A DNA stretch of 64,000 nucleotides from an uncultured Sphaerochaeta sp. (GCF_963667405.1 NZ_OY763408.1:2503757-2567756), one strand, 5' to 3'; numbered from the stretch's first letter, positions 1-9,461 are shown. Notes: generated by a model from the sequence alone, not told the origin. Numbers and translations: made by a program.

Positions 1-511
1 ACACCTCACTAATCCCTACCGCCGTAAATCGCTGAGGAAATCCCACGAGGCTCTTTCCTCCAGTCAATGCCATTCCAATTCCAGAGTAAAGGGTCATAGT
101 CCCTAGTGTTGCAATGAGAGATGGCACTCCGAATTTTGTAATCAGCAATCCGTTGAAAGCTCCGAATACAATTGAGGCTGTTAATGCCACAAAAACGGCC
201 AGAATGATTCGGGCAGATTCCGGGACGCCACCGGCCCATGTACCCATTAGAATGTTTGCCGCCAAAATTCCAGACAGATTTGCGTTTGCAATGATTGAGA
301 GGTCTATACCCCCAAGCATGAATGAGAACATCATACCCAATGCCACAAATCCAAATTCCGGTATCTGGTAGGCAAGTGACTGAATATTCCTCGATGAATA
401 CATTGCATTCCCAAACACGAAGAAAAACAAGACGATAACAAAGAGTGTCACGATATAGAGCGCATGCAAGCTGGTGTCACGCTGTCCAATATCTTTTCTA
501 GTTCCCAACAT
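1..511 (-). CDS. Sugar ABC transporter permease, ribose type (3' end cut by window edge)
   Basis: The frame opens with ATG at 511 and stays open to base 1, giving 170 residues of an RbsC/BPD_transp_2-type inner-membrane permease. Hydrophobic helices start at about residue 20, and the family hallmark GGIDLS (loop after helix 2) is present at about residue 65, followed by GTWAGG and further helices. A ribosome site (AAGGAG, about 520-527) sits 9 bases upstream of the ATG. It follows another permease of the same family after 11 bases, so the importer uses a heterodimeric channel, as in Lsr, Ytf or rhamnose systems. The substrate cannot be read from the sequence. The last third of the protein lies outside the window. 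Confidence 0.88.
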   Translation of the reverse strand, partial: MLGTRKDIGQRDTSLHALYIVTLFVIVLFFFVFGNAMYSSRNIQSLAYQIPEFGFVALGMMFSFMLGGIDLSIIANANLSGILAANILMGTWAGGVPESARIILAVFVALTASIVFGAFNGLLITKFGVPSLIATLGTMTLYSGIGMALTGGKSLVGFPQRFTAVGISEV

Positions 512-522
512 GGCCTTGCTCC

Positions 523-1512
523 TTAGTTGAATATAAAATCACGCTGATTTTTCATTTTCTCTTGATATGACGTCAGGGCTATGGAAATAGTCAAGATTGT
601 TCCCACAAAGAGGGAATTCCAAGATGAAGTCAATCCTATGAAAATTAGAGTGGAATTCAACAGGTAAATAATGAAAATCCCCAATACAACACCCAATACT
701 TTTCCCTTTCCACCAGACACGGAAACCCCTCCGATTACGGCCCCAGCTATTACCATCAATTCCTCTCCAACAAGCTTATCCGGATATACTGCATTGACCT
801 GACAGACATAAATAACTCCGGCAATACCTGCGAGAAAGCCCATATAGCCATAGGCGAACAACCTGAGCTTCAGTGGATTGAATCCAGCCCTGACAGCTGC
901 ATCCTCAGAATTACCCATTGCAACAATTCCGCGTCCAACCATCGTTTTTTGGATGATGAACCAGGTTAGGAAAATGATGAATGCAACAAAAAGGACGTGA
1001 GTAGTCAGCCCGACTGATCCACTCGCTGTCTGGATCTTGAACAGTGTTGATGAACCAAATTCTGAGTAGGTGGGAGGTAATCTTCCTGCTCCATATGTTC
1101 TAGCTCCAATAAAAGTGGCCATCACCCCATGAAACAAATTCTGCGTTCCCAGCGTAATAATGAACGGTGGCAATCTCAACCAGGAGATAAGCAGTGCATT
1201 GATCAAACCTAGCAAAACTCCGATAGAGACGGCAATCATGAAAGCCAGCATAACACTGGTAAGTCCATTGTCGATTAAAATCTTTGTAGCAGTATAACTA
1301 CTGAACAAAGCAATGGCCATGAAAGAAATATCTATTCCCCCAGAGAGCATGATAACCAACAAGCCCATTGCCAAGATCATCACAGATGAGGAGGATCTGA
1401 TAATATCGAAGAGAGAGTCGATATTCAGGAAGGCCCTGTTCATGGTACCTACAAATATGGAGTATGCCACGATTATCGAAATCAGAACGATTTCTATCTT
1501 ATTGATTCGCAT
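523..1512 (-). CDS. Sugar ABC transporter permease, ribose type
   Basis: A 329-residue BPD_transp_2 (RbsC-like) membrane subunit with about 8-10 hydrophobic helices, the LSGGIDIS signature near residue 57, and the C-terminal GGVSVSGGKG motif typical of this family. The longest frame begins at 1548, but ATG at 1512 is favoured because a GGGGGA ribosome site lies 7 bases ahead of it; this makes a 14-base overlap with the upstream ATPase gene, which implies translational coupling. It forms the inner-membrane channel with the next permease (1-511) and is powered by the 1499-3043 ATPase. Substrate unknown; the FGGY kinase in the same run of genes points to a sugar or polyol that is phosphorylated after entry. 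Confidence 0.9.
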   Translation of the reverse strand: MRINKIEIVLISIIVAYSIFVGTMNRAFLNIDSLFDIIRSSSSVMILAMGLLVIMLSGGIDISFMAIALFSSYTATKILIDNGLTSVMLAFMIAVSIGVLLGLINALLISWLRLPPFIITLGTQNLFHGVMATFIGARTYGAGRLPPTYSEFGSSTLFKIQTASGSVGLTTHVLFVAFIIFLTWFIIQKTMVGRGIVAMGNSEDAAVRAGFNPLKLRLFAYGYMGFLAGIAGVIYVCQVNAVYPDKLVGEELMVIAGAVIGGVSVSGGKGKVLGVVLGIFIIYLLNSTLIFIGLTSSWNSLFVGTILTISIALTSYQEKMKNQRDFIFN

Positions 1513-3043
1513 ATGCATTTCCCCCGTTTGAACCATTTTTCGTGACATTACCGATGATATGGGTAAGCGTATGCTCTATCCCTTCTTGAGCAAGGTCCTT
1601 CTCAGTAAGGATGGTTTTAATCTTGCCTTGGGCAAAAACCACCACCTTATTGCAATTTACAACAATTTCTTCTGCTTCATCGGAAATCAGGATGATACCC
1701 ATGCCTTCCCGTGCTAGCGTCTGGATTATTTCGTAAATCTCTGCTTTCGATCCGACATCGATACCTACCGTAGGAGAATCCATGATGAAGAGATTTGGCC
1801 CAGTGATAATCCACTTACCTAGAACTGCCTTCTGTTGGTTTCCTCCTGAAAGGTTCTTGATCAAGGTTGTAAGCGAGGGTGTTTTAACTCGAATTTCCTT
1901 AACAATCTTGTCTGCATACTCGGTTTCTGTTTGAACATCAATACGATTCAGAGACTTCTCAAGTTTCCCTAACACCGAGGAACTCACATTCTCTTGGATG
2001 TTCTTTCCAAGAAACAAACCTTGTACTAACCGATCCTCAGGTAAGAGTGCTATGCCCATCTCTTTAGCGTTCTGTGTAGATTTTGGCGTGTATGGTTTGC
2101 CACCCAAGGTAATGGCCCCTTCACTAGGAGGATTCAAACCAAAAAGAGAAAGCGCGAATTCAGTCCTTCCAGAACCGAGCAATCCAGCAAGCCCGATAAT
2201 GTCACCCTCTTGTACATCCAGAGAGATGTTTGAAAATCTATTTCCACTTAAGTTTTTCACTGAAAGGATTTGTTCCGTTTCTCCCTTTAGTTTCTTATAC
2301 TTGGGATAATTGATGTTCCTTCCCGTCATGTAATACACCAATTGCTTTCGATCAATCTCCTTAGCAGTAAAGTCACCAACTTTCACACCGTCTCGCAAAA
2401 TGGTAATTGCATCAGATACTTGGAAAACCTCATCAAGTTTATGGCTGATAAAGATGATCGAGAGACCATTTGCTTTAAGTTCGACAAGGATTTTCAGAAG
2501 CCTCTCAACTTCGTGATTGGTCAGCGCAGTGGTAGGCTCATCAAGAAACAGAATCTTTGCATCGAGCGCTAATGCTCTGCAAATGGCAGTAATCTGTCGA
2601 TTCCCCATCGAAGATTCCTGGATTGTCCTATCAAGATCAAGGCTGACTCCAATTCGATCAAGCTGTTTTTCAGCTATTTCTTTAATTTCTTGTTGTCTAA
2701 CCAATCGTTTTCCAGATTGCCTAATCTTATTAATCGCAATATTCTCGGCAATAGACATATGGGTAAAAAGAGCAAGGTCTTGATAAATGACTTGGATACC
2801 CTGTTGCATGGATACAATAGGATTAAATTTGGTGAATGTGTTTCCATTGACCCAGATTTCCCCAGAGTCAGGTTCATATACTCCGGTCACAATCTTGACC
2901 AGTGTTGACTTGCCAGATCCATTCTCACCTGCAAGGCAGTGAATCTCTCCCTGTTTCAGTGAGAAATCAATATCGCGTAACGCGCGCACGCCCGCAAAGG
3001 ACTTATTGACTCCTGACAATTTGAGAATCGTCTCATTATTCAT
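1499..3043 (-). CDS. Sugar ABC transporter ATP-binding protein, RbsA/MglA type
   Basis: A 514-residue double ATPase with two tandem nucleotide-binding domains. Domain 1 has Walker A GENGSGKST (about residue 38) and a Walker B FLDEPTTAL. The family-typical degenerate domain 2 has a Walker A-like GLLGSGRT (about residue 288), the signature LSGGNQQ and a modified Walker B, FIMDSPTVGID, in which the catalytic glutamate is replaced by serine. This asymmetry is normal for RbsA/MglA proteins. It couples ATP hydrolysis to the two downstream permeases on the cytoplasmic face. It follows the binding-protein gene after 68 bases that contain a 32-bp perfect palindrome, which may lower its expression relative to the binding protein. 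Confidence 0.93.
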   Translation of the reverse strand: MNNETILKLSGVNKSFAGVRALRDIDFSLKQGEIHCLAGENGSGKSTLVKIVTGVYEPDSGEIWVNGNTFTKFNPIVSMQQGIQVIYQDLALFTHMSIAENIAINKIRQSGKRLVRQQEIKEIAEKQLDRIGVSLDLDRTIQESSMGNRQITAICRALALDAKILFLDEPTTALTNHEVERLLKILVELKANGLSIIFISHKLDEVFQVSDAITILRDGVKVGDFTAKEIDRKQLVYYMTGRNINYPKYKKLKGETEQILSVKNLSGNRFSNISLDVQEGDIIGLAGLLGSGRTEFALSLFGLNPPSEGAITLGGKPYTPKSTQNAKEMGIALLPEDRLVQGLFLGKNIQENVSSSVLGKLEKSLNRIDVQTETEYADKIVKEIRVKTPSLTTLIKNLSGGNQQKAVLGKWIITGPNLFIMDSPTVGIDVGSKAEIYEIIQTLAREGMGIILISDEAEEIVVNCNKVVVFAQGKIKTILTEKDLAQEGIEHTLTHIIGNVTKNGSNGGNAYANQ

Positions 3044-3057
3044 GTATTACTCCAGAA

Positions 3058-3089
3058 TTGGATTGCACTACGATCGTAGTGCAATCCAA
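3058..3089 (-). terminator. Perfect 32-bp palindrome in the binding-protein/ATPase gap
   Basis: The arm TTGGATTGCACTACGA and its exact reverse complement meet at a GATC centre. It lies 22 bases past the binding-protein stop and 14 bases before the ATPase start. In RNA this gives a very strong hairpin, but without a good U-run. It therefore more likely stabilises the upstream transcript or partly attenuates downstream expression than acts as a full terminator. A DNA-level operator role is possible. Confidence 0.75.
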
Positions 3090-3111
3090 AGAATTCTTCG
3101 AACAATCAAAA

Positions 3112-4113
3112 TTAGAAATTGAAGTCGTCAATATTCTCGGGGGTAAATACCAGAGGGGCAAATCCATAAGCAATGTTGTTTTCAACAATCACATCACCGT
3201 AGCCTTCTGCTTTCAGGTTTGTACCTGTTTCGACTTTTTTACCCTGACTAAGCAAAAGCGCTGCATAGGCCGTTGCATACCCTGCATCAGCAGGTCTCCA
3301 TGCCTGACCATGAACCATGCTTCCATCCTTGATGTAGTTTGCGGACATAGAAGGAATAGCTAAGGAAACTACTTTAACATCAGTTCTTCCCTTGTCCTTC
3401 AAGGCCTGAGCAATACCACCACCATGAGCGGAGCAATCAAACAGTCCGGCAATATTCGGATAGGCCTTCAAAATCTCAACTGTTTTGTTGTATGCCACTT
3501 CAATACTGTTGCTATCTTCATATGGTTCGGAAGAGATGTTTGTCATGCCAGGATGATTTTTCTTGATCTCAGCAACGGCTGCGTTGTACCACTCCATATG
3601 GGTAGTCATGGTCAGACCACCTACAAATCCTGCGTACTGACCCTTTCCATTGACTGCCTTGGCCAATGCCTGGCCCATGAGTTGCCCAAAGTCTTCACCG
3701 CGGAAAGCTTCAACATCAAGATCAACATACTCTGCAATATCTGGAGCCTCGTGGGTGACAATCACGACACCTGCTTTTCTTGCTTTCTGAATGGTGGGAA
3801 TGAGAGCTTTGGGGTCATTGGGGACAATACAAATAGCATCAACACCCTGGGCAATCAGATTTTCCATAATAGCGATCTGAAGTGATGGGTCCCCAGAAGC
3901 TGGCGTTTGGACATACACATTCATCCCAGTATCTTTCTTCAGCTTCTCAATACCCAGAGTCATGTCATCAAACCAAGGATCACTCTGTTTTACAATCATG
4001 ACGATGGTTTTCTGATTCGGATCTGCAGCAACACTTTCCTTTCCCCCTTGTGCAAACAACCCAAATGAGCACACAACGGTAATAAGAATGAGAGTTGTAA
4101 TTATTCGGCGCAT
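3112..4113 (-). CDS. Periplasmic sugar-binding protein, ribose type
   Basis: A 333-residue Peripla_BP_4 family protein. A signal peptide of about 21 residues (basic MRR start, hydrophobic core, FA cleavage site) precedes QGGKES, the small polar start common for spirochaete binding proteins. The mature part shows the type-I binding-protein pattern: IVMIVKQSDPWF strand 1, an IAQGVDAICIVPND stretch, and a hinge region around VVSLAIPS. It captures a sugar or related ligand in the periplasm and delivers it to the 1-3043 transporter. It has its own candidate promoter (4239-4267) downstream of the deoR-type gene. RbsB, LsrB and RhaS are all relatives; the sequence does not decide the ligand. Confidence 0.9.
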   Translation of the reverse strand: MRRIITTLILITVVCSFGLFAQGGKESVAADPNQKTIVMIVKQSDPWFDDMTLGIEKLKKDTGMNVYVQTPASGDPSLQIAIMENLIAQGVDAICIVPNDPKALIPTIQKARKAGVVIVTHEAPDIAEYVDLDVEAFRGEDFGQLMGQALAKAVNGKGQYAGFVGGLTMTTHMEWYNAAVAEIKKNHPGMTNISSEPYEDSNSIEVAYNKTVEILKAYPNIAGLFDCSAHGGGIAQALKDKGRTDVKVVSLAIPSMSANYIKDGSMVHGQAWRPADAGYATAYAALLLSQGKKVETGTNLKAEGYGDVIVENNIAYGFAPLVFTPENIDDFNF

Positions 4114-4147
4114 ACGGTCCTCCTTATAGCGCTATTTCATCCATGGG

Positions 4148-4166
4148 GTGTATCTGAACTATACAC
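4148..4166. promoter_or_regulatory. Inverted repeat in the leader of the binding-protein gene
   Basis: GTGTAT and ATACAC arms (6 bp) flank a 7-base spacer between the candidate promoter and the ATG at 4113; the symmetry extends weakly into CATGG/CCATG outside. It is a plausible operator for the neighbouring DeoR-type repressor, but this is inferred from position only. Confidence 0.35.
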
Positions 4167-4238
4167 GCTTCCATGTAATGGTTACCTGGACTATCGACAG
4201 TAGCTTTTAAAATGGTAATTTTTTAACATTTTCAATTT

Positions 4239-4267
4239 ACATTACGCCATGATTTTTGAGATGTCAA
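4239..4267 (-). promoter_or_regulatory. Candidate sigma-70 promoter of the importer operon
   Basis: On the minus strand a perfect -35 TTGACA (4262-4267) is followed after 17 bases by TAATGT (4239-4244). This would start transcription near 4232, about 120 bases before the binding-protein ATG. It would let the importer be transcribed independently of the kinase and regulator genes. Confidence 0.5.
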
Positions 4268-4306
4268 CAAAAATCTCACATAAACGAGTTATTTTTGTTC
4301 ATATTT

Positions 4307-5086
4307 TCACACTATAATGAGCTCAATGCCTTTCTTTTCAATATACTGGCGGTATCTATCAGGAATATTGTCATCGGTAATAATGACATCAAAATCATCC
4401 GGCTCAGCAAAATAACAGGGACGCACAAGACCAAACTTACTGGAATCAATCATAAGAATCTTCTGCTGACTCGACCCCATGACCGCCTGCTTTACTTCAG
4501 GTTCTCCTACATTCGAACAAGTGACACCAAGAGTATCTGAAAACCCGGTTGCACCAATAAACGCTTTCTGGGTTCTATGCCGCTTGATCATTTGAAGTCC
4601 TTCCGGAGATTGAAAGAGCATTGTGTTTTCGTGGTATTGGCCACCCGAGAAAATGATATTGCAATTCCTTTTTTTATAGACTTCAAATAATACATTCAAT
4701 GTGTAGCACAGAATAGAGAGTTTCATATCATCAGGAATACTCCTGGCAAGGTATTCAGTGGTTGTACCAGAATCAATGGTTATGAAATCGCCATCTACTA
4801 AAAGTTCAACAGCTTTTTCCCCGATTCTTCGCTTTTCCATTTGATATAAGCAAGATTCAGAGATTAGGGAGTACGATGGGTTCTTATCAACTGAGTTCGA
4901 TGACTCTTTGAGCATTACTCCGCCGGGAAGTATATCAACCAGCTTATCCAAATCAAGTTGATTAAGATCTCTGCGAATGGTCATATGTGATGTACCCAAT
5001 CGATCAGCAAGTTCCTGAATACTCAAAAACCGGTGATTTTTCAAGAGAGCAATTATTTCGATGGCTCTCTGTTTCTTTTTATTCAT
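4307..5086 (-). CDS. DeoR/GlpR-family transcriptional regulator
   Basis: A 259-residue cytoplasmic repressor. The N-terminal DeoR winged helix-turn-helix is clear (RLGTSHMTIRRDLNQLD at about residues 27-43), followed by the sugar-phosphate sensor domain with the family motif DSGTTTEYLA (about residue 102) and the later GVTCSNVGE stretch. Such proteins usually repress their own sugar operon and release DNA on binding a phosphorylated sugar. Here the FGGY kinase encoded just upstream (81-base gap) could make that effector. The palindrome at 4148-4166 is a possible binding site. Confidence 0.92.
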   Translation of the reverse strand: MNKKKQRAIEIIALLKNHRFLSIQELADRLGTSHMTIRRDLNQLDLDKLVDILPGGVMLKESSNSVDKNPSYSLISESCLYQMEKRRIGEKAVELLVDGDFITIDSGTTTEYLARSIPDDMKLSILCYTLNVLFEVYKKRNCNIIFSGGQYHENTMLFQSPEGLQMIKRHRTQKAFIGATGFSDTLGVTCSNVGEPEVKQAVMGSSQQKILMIDSSKFGLVRPCYFAEPDDFDVIITDDNIPDRYRQYIEKKGIELIIV

Positions 5087-5167
5087 GCATTCCCTCAGAA
5101 TGTTAATTTATTCACATTTACAGAGCATATCATCAATTCAGAGAAAAAGAAACCAAAAAATTGAGAG

Positions 5168-6670
5168 CTATAAAGTGTCAAACAGTAGGGCTGACTTCTC
5201 CTGGTAAGAAATGAAGAGTTCCTGATATGCTGCTGATGCTGCATCATCAACCTTAATGCTATTTACGATGCTGACCATACGAGAAGAGGCTTCTTCGACC
5301 GTTCCAAACGCACCAGTCCCGACAGCTCCAAGCATTGCTGCTCCAAGGGCAGTACTCTCAATACAATTTGGAATCTCCAACACGGATCCTAACATGGTTG
5401 CTATCATTGAGGACCAAAGGGATGACGAGAATCCGCCACCTGTGACCCTAATAACAGGATAGTGCTTCCCGAGAACTTTCTCGAGCGTTCTCACCAGTGT
5501 GCACAATTCGAAAGAGACGCCTTCCATGATGGAACGAGTCATATGAGCTCGAGTATGCGACTGAGAAAGTCCATACATGACTCCTGTTGCTTCCAAGGAT
5601 ACCTTAGGTACAATCTGCTTCGAGAGATATGGGAGAAAGAGGAGGCCTTCTGATCCAACGGGTACCTGATGTGCAGCAGCATCCATTTCTATAAATGAAT
5701 TCATATCATGAGCAGAGCTCCATGCAATATCCCTCCACCACCGGTACGAGTTGCCGGCTGAAAGAGAGATTCCTTCCACATCCCATCGACCGGGAATGAC
5801 ATGCCCTCCAATGACATAACTCAAATTGGAAGATTGTGTGAGCACATTTCCAATATCTCGCGTATTTGCAACTGCAACAGCACCTGTACCCAAAATCAGT
5901 GCCAACGAGTCTTCTTCGTAGGCGCCAGTCCCCAATGCTGCACATTGTTGGTCTCCCCCACCCAGATACAAGGGAATACCAGAGGGCACTCCCAAGAAGT
6001 TCGCCACATCTCTTGAGAGAGCTCCAACTAGCGTCGATGACGGTTTAATAGGTGGTAACATGCCTCGGTTAATGCCGATTGCAGATAGAATAGTATCCGA
6101 CCAATCTCTATCTTTGATAGAAAGCATCCCATTCATTGTCACCGAAGAGACATCTGTACAAAATTCTGTAGCACCCAATTTATGAAGCAACCATTCTTGT
6201 TCATTGAGAATGAAGGCAGCTTTTCCCATGAACTTGGAAGCATGCGTTGTCAACCAGCGAATCTTCAAACCTGTCCACATGGGAGCGATGGAGCAACCGG
6301 TAATTTGCTTGAATTGGGATTCTCCGATATGGGATTGAAACCAGTCATACTCTTTTACAGCACGTTGGTCAGACCAAAGGATTGCAGGAGTCAAAGGAGA
6401 AAAATTCTTGTCAACAACCAAGAAAGTCCCACGCTGACTTGCAAGGCTGATGGAAACAATCTTTGCAGGATCCAGAGAAGCACTGGTGATTGCTGCCTTT
6501 ATGGAAGAAAGTACTCCTTCCCACAGAGTATCAGGGGCCTGCTCAGCATGTCCAAATCGCTTTGTTTCGGTGCAGTATGTACTGGAGCCTTTGCCAATGA
6601 TATTGCCATCAGCATCAACTATGATGGTAGTACTTCCGCTCGTTCCTGCATCAATACCAACAAAATACAC
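5168..6670 (-). CDS. FGGY-family carbohydrate kinase
   Basis: A 500-residue cytoplasmic kinase of the xylulokinase/ribulokinase/LsrK superfamily. It opens with the ATP-binding phosphate-1 motif GIDAGTSGST, has WSDQRA near residue 103 (substrate loop region), the LGGGDQQCAALGTGA segment in the middle (catalytic aspartate in GGDQQ), and the C-terminal FGGY signature region RVTGGGFSSSLW. The start codon is GTG with a GAGGAG ribosome site about 7 bases upstream. It is the first gene of the minus-strand run kinase-DeoR-importer and so probably phosphorylates the imported sugar or polyol. Substrate class (xylulose, ribulose, erythritol, autoinducer-2) is not determined. Confidence 0.92.
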   Translation of the reverse strand: MYFVGIDAGTSGSTTIIVDADGNIIGKGSSTYCTETKRFGHAEQAPDTLWEGVLSSIKAAITSASLDPAKIVSISLASQRGTFLVVDKNFSPLTPAILWSDQRAVKEYDWFQSHIGESQFKQITGCSIAPMWTGLKIRWLTTHASKFMGKAAFILNEQEWLLHKLGATEFCTDVSSVTMNGMLSIKDRDWSDTILSAIGINRGMLPPIKPSSTLVGALSRDVANFLGVPSGIPLYLGGGDQQCAALGTGAYEEDSLALILGTGAVAVANTRDIGNVLTQSSNLSYVIGGHVIPGRWDVEGISLSAGNSYRWWRDIAWSSAHDMNSFIEMDAAAHQVPVGSEGLLFLPYLSKQIVPKVSLEATGVMYGLSQSHTRAHMTRSIMEGVSFELCTLVRTLEKVLGKHYPVIRVTGGGFSSSLWSSMIATMLGSVLEIPNCIESTALGAAMLGAVGTGAFGTVEEASSRMVSIVNSIKVDDAASAAYQELFISYQEKSALLFDTL

Positions 6671-7027
6671 TGGTGCTTCTCCTCGTTCTGTTTCGCTCCA
6701 AGTGTAGACTATCCCGAATCATTTTGCCATAACCAAGAATACATGGTTGTTCTTACAAGAAATGTGTGTGACATTGCTGCGATATACTCGGGTAATCAGA
6801 ATTCCTGAAGTTTATCAGGACTAAGAAACATGTGACGGAGTATTGGCATTTACACCATCACTGACGAATATCCAGCATACTGATAATTATTTTTTAATAT
6901 TTATTAATTTTTTATATGTTTTATATTTACAATTGTTCATTCTAGATTTAGGTTTGTATTATCATCTCTCCATAATCTATTCTGCTCCAATGGACTGCTT
7001 ACTTTTCGGGGAGTTAGGAGTAAAATT
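6671..7027. promoter_or_regulatory. 357-base divergent intergenic region
   Basis: This gap separates the leftward kinase from the rightward TIGR04141 gene. It holds a TCCTGA-N6-TCAGGA palindrome (6803-6820), a possible operator for the kinase operon, a very AT-rich stretch (6880-6930) with long T-runs, and the promoter candidate at 6933-6962. No additional open reading frame with a convincing ribosome site was seen. Confidence 0.5.
6933..6962 (+). promoter_or_regulatory. Candidate promoter of the TIGR04141 island
   Basis: TTGTTC (6933-6938) and TATTAT (6957-6962) are separated by 18 bases, with an AT-rich upstream stretch that could act as an UP element. The predicted start near 6969 gives a leader of about 60 bases before the TTG start at 7028. 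Confidence 0.5.
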
Positions 7028-8707
7028 TTGGACAAGAAACGAGAAGAAGAAAAGAAGCACACTTTTTTAGTCTGGTTACTTAAAAAAGATATTACTCCAG
7101 AAACAATAGAAACTGAAATTCGAAAGCTATGCCAAGAAGAAGTGAAAAAGACTGTTCCTCCAACGGCACCAATAGGTTCAGTGGCATTAACTTGGCAAAC
7201 ACAGTCAAAAACTGAGAGAACTTGGTGGCAGGAGTATTGGAACATAGAGGGCGAGAGCACTCACAACTCTCCTAACGCTATCATCTTAATTCCCTGCAAT
7301 CTTCGTTGGTTTGCTTTATCCCAAGGTTATGCAAGCAAGTATCTTAAGCATGAATTAATCGATACACAGTTTGCATACTATGCTGTATTAAATTCTTTGG
7401 ACCCAAGCAAAATCACTACTACAAAAGTGTTTCAGCCGGATGCCTCTATCAGACAATTGACTCATAAGAGTTCTGGTAGCTCCATACTGCAATTGCCTAT
7501 GTTCGGATCAACATCTGCCTCCATTGTTCGAGATCTTTCAGGCAAGGTTTTTCCTGAGTATTCTTCCATATTCTCATCATTATCGGGGGGGTGTGGAAAA
7601 GCACTCAGATTACAAGCCCAAGTTTTGCCGATAAACTTTGCTGGATTACTCGCAAAGGTTCTGGAAAGGAGTCAATCAGAAGACTATAAAAAACATTTTC
7701 CTGAGTTGATCAGGATCCAGCAAGTATTGGATACTGAACTAATTACTAGCCTCAATCGAAAGCTTGAAGAGGTATTGGAAAATGATTATTCAAGCATTCA
7801 GCTTGACCTCCCCGATGTAGAAGATCAATTCGAATGGGTTTGGAAGCTTTCGAATGTATCAGCAAGTTTTGAATGCCTTGAGAATTTTTCTACAGATTCA
7901 GTTTTTGATTTGATTACAAGCATTGATCCTATCATTACGATTGACTTACTTCATAGATATAAAGTGAAAATCAAGAAAACTGAGGATGACCACTTTTCAC
8001 AAAACGTAACTGTCTTTGATTGTATCTCCTTTGATACCGAGCTGATTGAGAACTCTGGGCAACGATATTTCCTAATTGAATCCATTTGGTACGAAGTTGA
8101 CCAGAATTTTCTCATTGAACTGGATGAAGGATTAAAAAATGAAATTTCCTCTCATCTCTTTCCTCTAGTGATACATCCATACACACAAGAAGAGAATGGT
8201 ATAAACCGTGATGATCATAGTTCAAGTGGAGAAGCAAGATTCAATGAGGAACTAGCAGAACAAATCGCAGGAATAAATCTTGATATGACAAATTTTAGCG
8301 ATAAAGGACAGACTCCGATTGAACCTTGTGATGTGTTATATACTGATGCAAAAAACCTATTCTTCATTCACAACAAGATATTCAGGTCATCAAGTGCTTT
8401 GAGTCATCTTTTCAATCAAGGGTATGTCTCCGCAAGAGTCTATACGAAGGAACAGGCTGCGAAGGAACGACTGAAATTACTCATTGCCCAAAAGAGCAAG
8501 GAAGAACTCAAGGATCGGTATAATATGGTGCTTGATCAGAATCCTCAGACAATCATTCTCTTTGGGATAATTGAACGTAAGAACGCCAAGAAGGAACATA
8601 CACTGCAGACACTCCCTCTTTTTTCAAAAATCAGCTTGACAAATGTGCTTCGAGGAATGAAAGATCTGCGTGTTAAGACAGCTATTCGATTCATACCGCG
8701 TCAATAA
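7028..8707 (+). CDS. TIGR04141/DUF6119 family protein
   Basis: A 559-residue protein with no signal peptide or membrane helix. It matches the pattern of the sporadically distributed TIGR04141 (DUF6119) family: an early LLKKDIT segment, NLRWFALSQGYA near residue 95 followed by a YAVLNSLD motif, and the late block CDVLY..KNLFFIHNK, then SSALSHLFNQGYVSA (about residues 450-470), which is the most diagnostic part. It starts at TTG, supported by an AGGAG site 8 bases upstream. The family's molecular function is not established; it is patchily distributed and often found beside restriction and other defence genes. It heads an AT-rich island with the DUF4417 and CPCC genes. Confidence 0.82.
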   Translation: MDKKREEEKKHTFLVWLLKKDITPETIETEIRKLCQEEVKKTVPPTAPIGSVALTWQTQSKTERTWWQEYWNIEGESTHNSPNAIILIPCNLRWFALSQGYASKYLKHELIDTQFAYYAVLNSLDPSKITTTKVFQPDASIRQLTHKSSGSSILQLPMFGSTSASIVRDLSGKVFPEYSSIFSSLSGGCGKALRLQAQVLPINFAGLLAKVLERSQSEDYKKHFPELIRIQQVLDTELITSLNRKLEEVLENDYSSIQLDLPDVEDQFEWVWKLSNVSASFECLENFSTDSVFDLITSIDPIITIDLLHRYKVKIKKTEDDHFSQNVTVFDCISFDTELIENSGQRYFLIESIWYEVDQNFLIELDEGLKNEISSHLFPLVIHPYTQEENGINRDDHSSSGEARFNEELAEQIAGINLDMTNFSDKGQTPIEPCDVLYTDAKNLFFIHNKIFRSSSALSHLFNQGYVSARVYTKEQAAKERLKLLIAQKSKEELKDRYNMVLDQNPQTIILFGIIERKNAKKEHTLQTLPLFSKISLTNVLRGMKDLRVKTAIRFIPRQ

Positions 8708-8783
8708 GCAACAAGTGTATTTCAAAATAATTATTGGATTTGATAACGATATTGGCACCTATGGAGTATCTGATAGGAGGCGT

Positions 8784-9461
8784 ATGAGTCGCAAAATCAC
8801 AAAGGACAGGCAGGCACCGTATATTACTCGTAATCACGTATCAATGATAAATCCGTGGGACATTCCTATACTGAAAAGAATGCCAGTTCCATCATTCATT
8901 AATCTAGGAGTGGTTTCATATGATAATACAAAACCCAATGATCCGAGCCGTAATAAAATTGTTCACTTCTTTATTGATGATTATAAGTTTGAGACAACGT
9001 ACACATATCCAGAAAGATGCGTACCAAAATTAGCACAATACACTCATGTGCTTACTCCAGATTTCAGTTTATACACTGATTATCCTCTCACCCTCCAACT
9101 AATGAACACCTTCAAGAATCGATGGTGTGGCGCTTTCTGGCAAGAGCTAGGGCTATCTGTTATACCCACTATTACATGGGCTTCAGTAGAAAGCTTCGAT
9201 TTCTGTTTTAAGGGGGTTGAAAAAGGGTCGGTTGTTGCAATATCTACGAACGGCTGCAGAGCATGCAAGAAATCCTTTTTGCTCGGATACAAAGAAATGT
9301 TAAGGCAAATTGAACCGGAACGGGTGTTATGTTTCGGCAAACCGTTCAAAGAAATGGAATCAAATACCATTTTTATCAACTACAGCAGATTTTCTCATAA
9401 GGAGGTAGAATCATGGGAGGAAGAGGAGCCAGCTCTGGGTATATTTCAGCAGAACAACTAA
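8784..9461 (+). CDS. DUF4417 family protein
   Basis: A protein of 225 residues when started at ATG 8784, which has an AGGAGG site just ahead; the open frame extends back to 8670 inside the preceding gene but lacks a ribosome site there. The C-terminal half carries the DUF4417 pattern: VIPTITWASVESFDFCF, GSVVAISTNGC, a YKEMLRQIEPERVLCFGKPF stretch and a final IFINY. DUF4417 proteins occur in bacteria and phages, frequently on mobile DNA, and have no assigned function. The cysteines (GCRACKK, VLCFGK) could bind metal. The gene's end overlaps the next start by 49 bases, so the two are translationally coupled. Confidence 0.82.
   Translation: MSRKITKDRQAPYITRNHVSMINPWDIPILKRMPVPSFINLGVVSYDNTKPNDPSRNKIVHFFIDDYKFETTYTYPERCVPKLAQYTHVLTPDFSLYTDYPLTLQLMNTFKNRWCGAFWQELGLSVIPTITWASVESFDFCFKGVEKGSVVAISTNGCRACKKSFLLGYKEMLRQIEPERVLCFGKPFKEMESNTIFINYSRFSHKEVESWEEEEPALGIFQQNN

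Noticed and set aside
8670..8783. Longer N-terminus of the DUF4417 protein
   Set aside because: It overlaps the end of the TIGR04141 gene, has no ribosome site, and a strong AGGAGG precedes ATG 8784.
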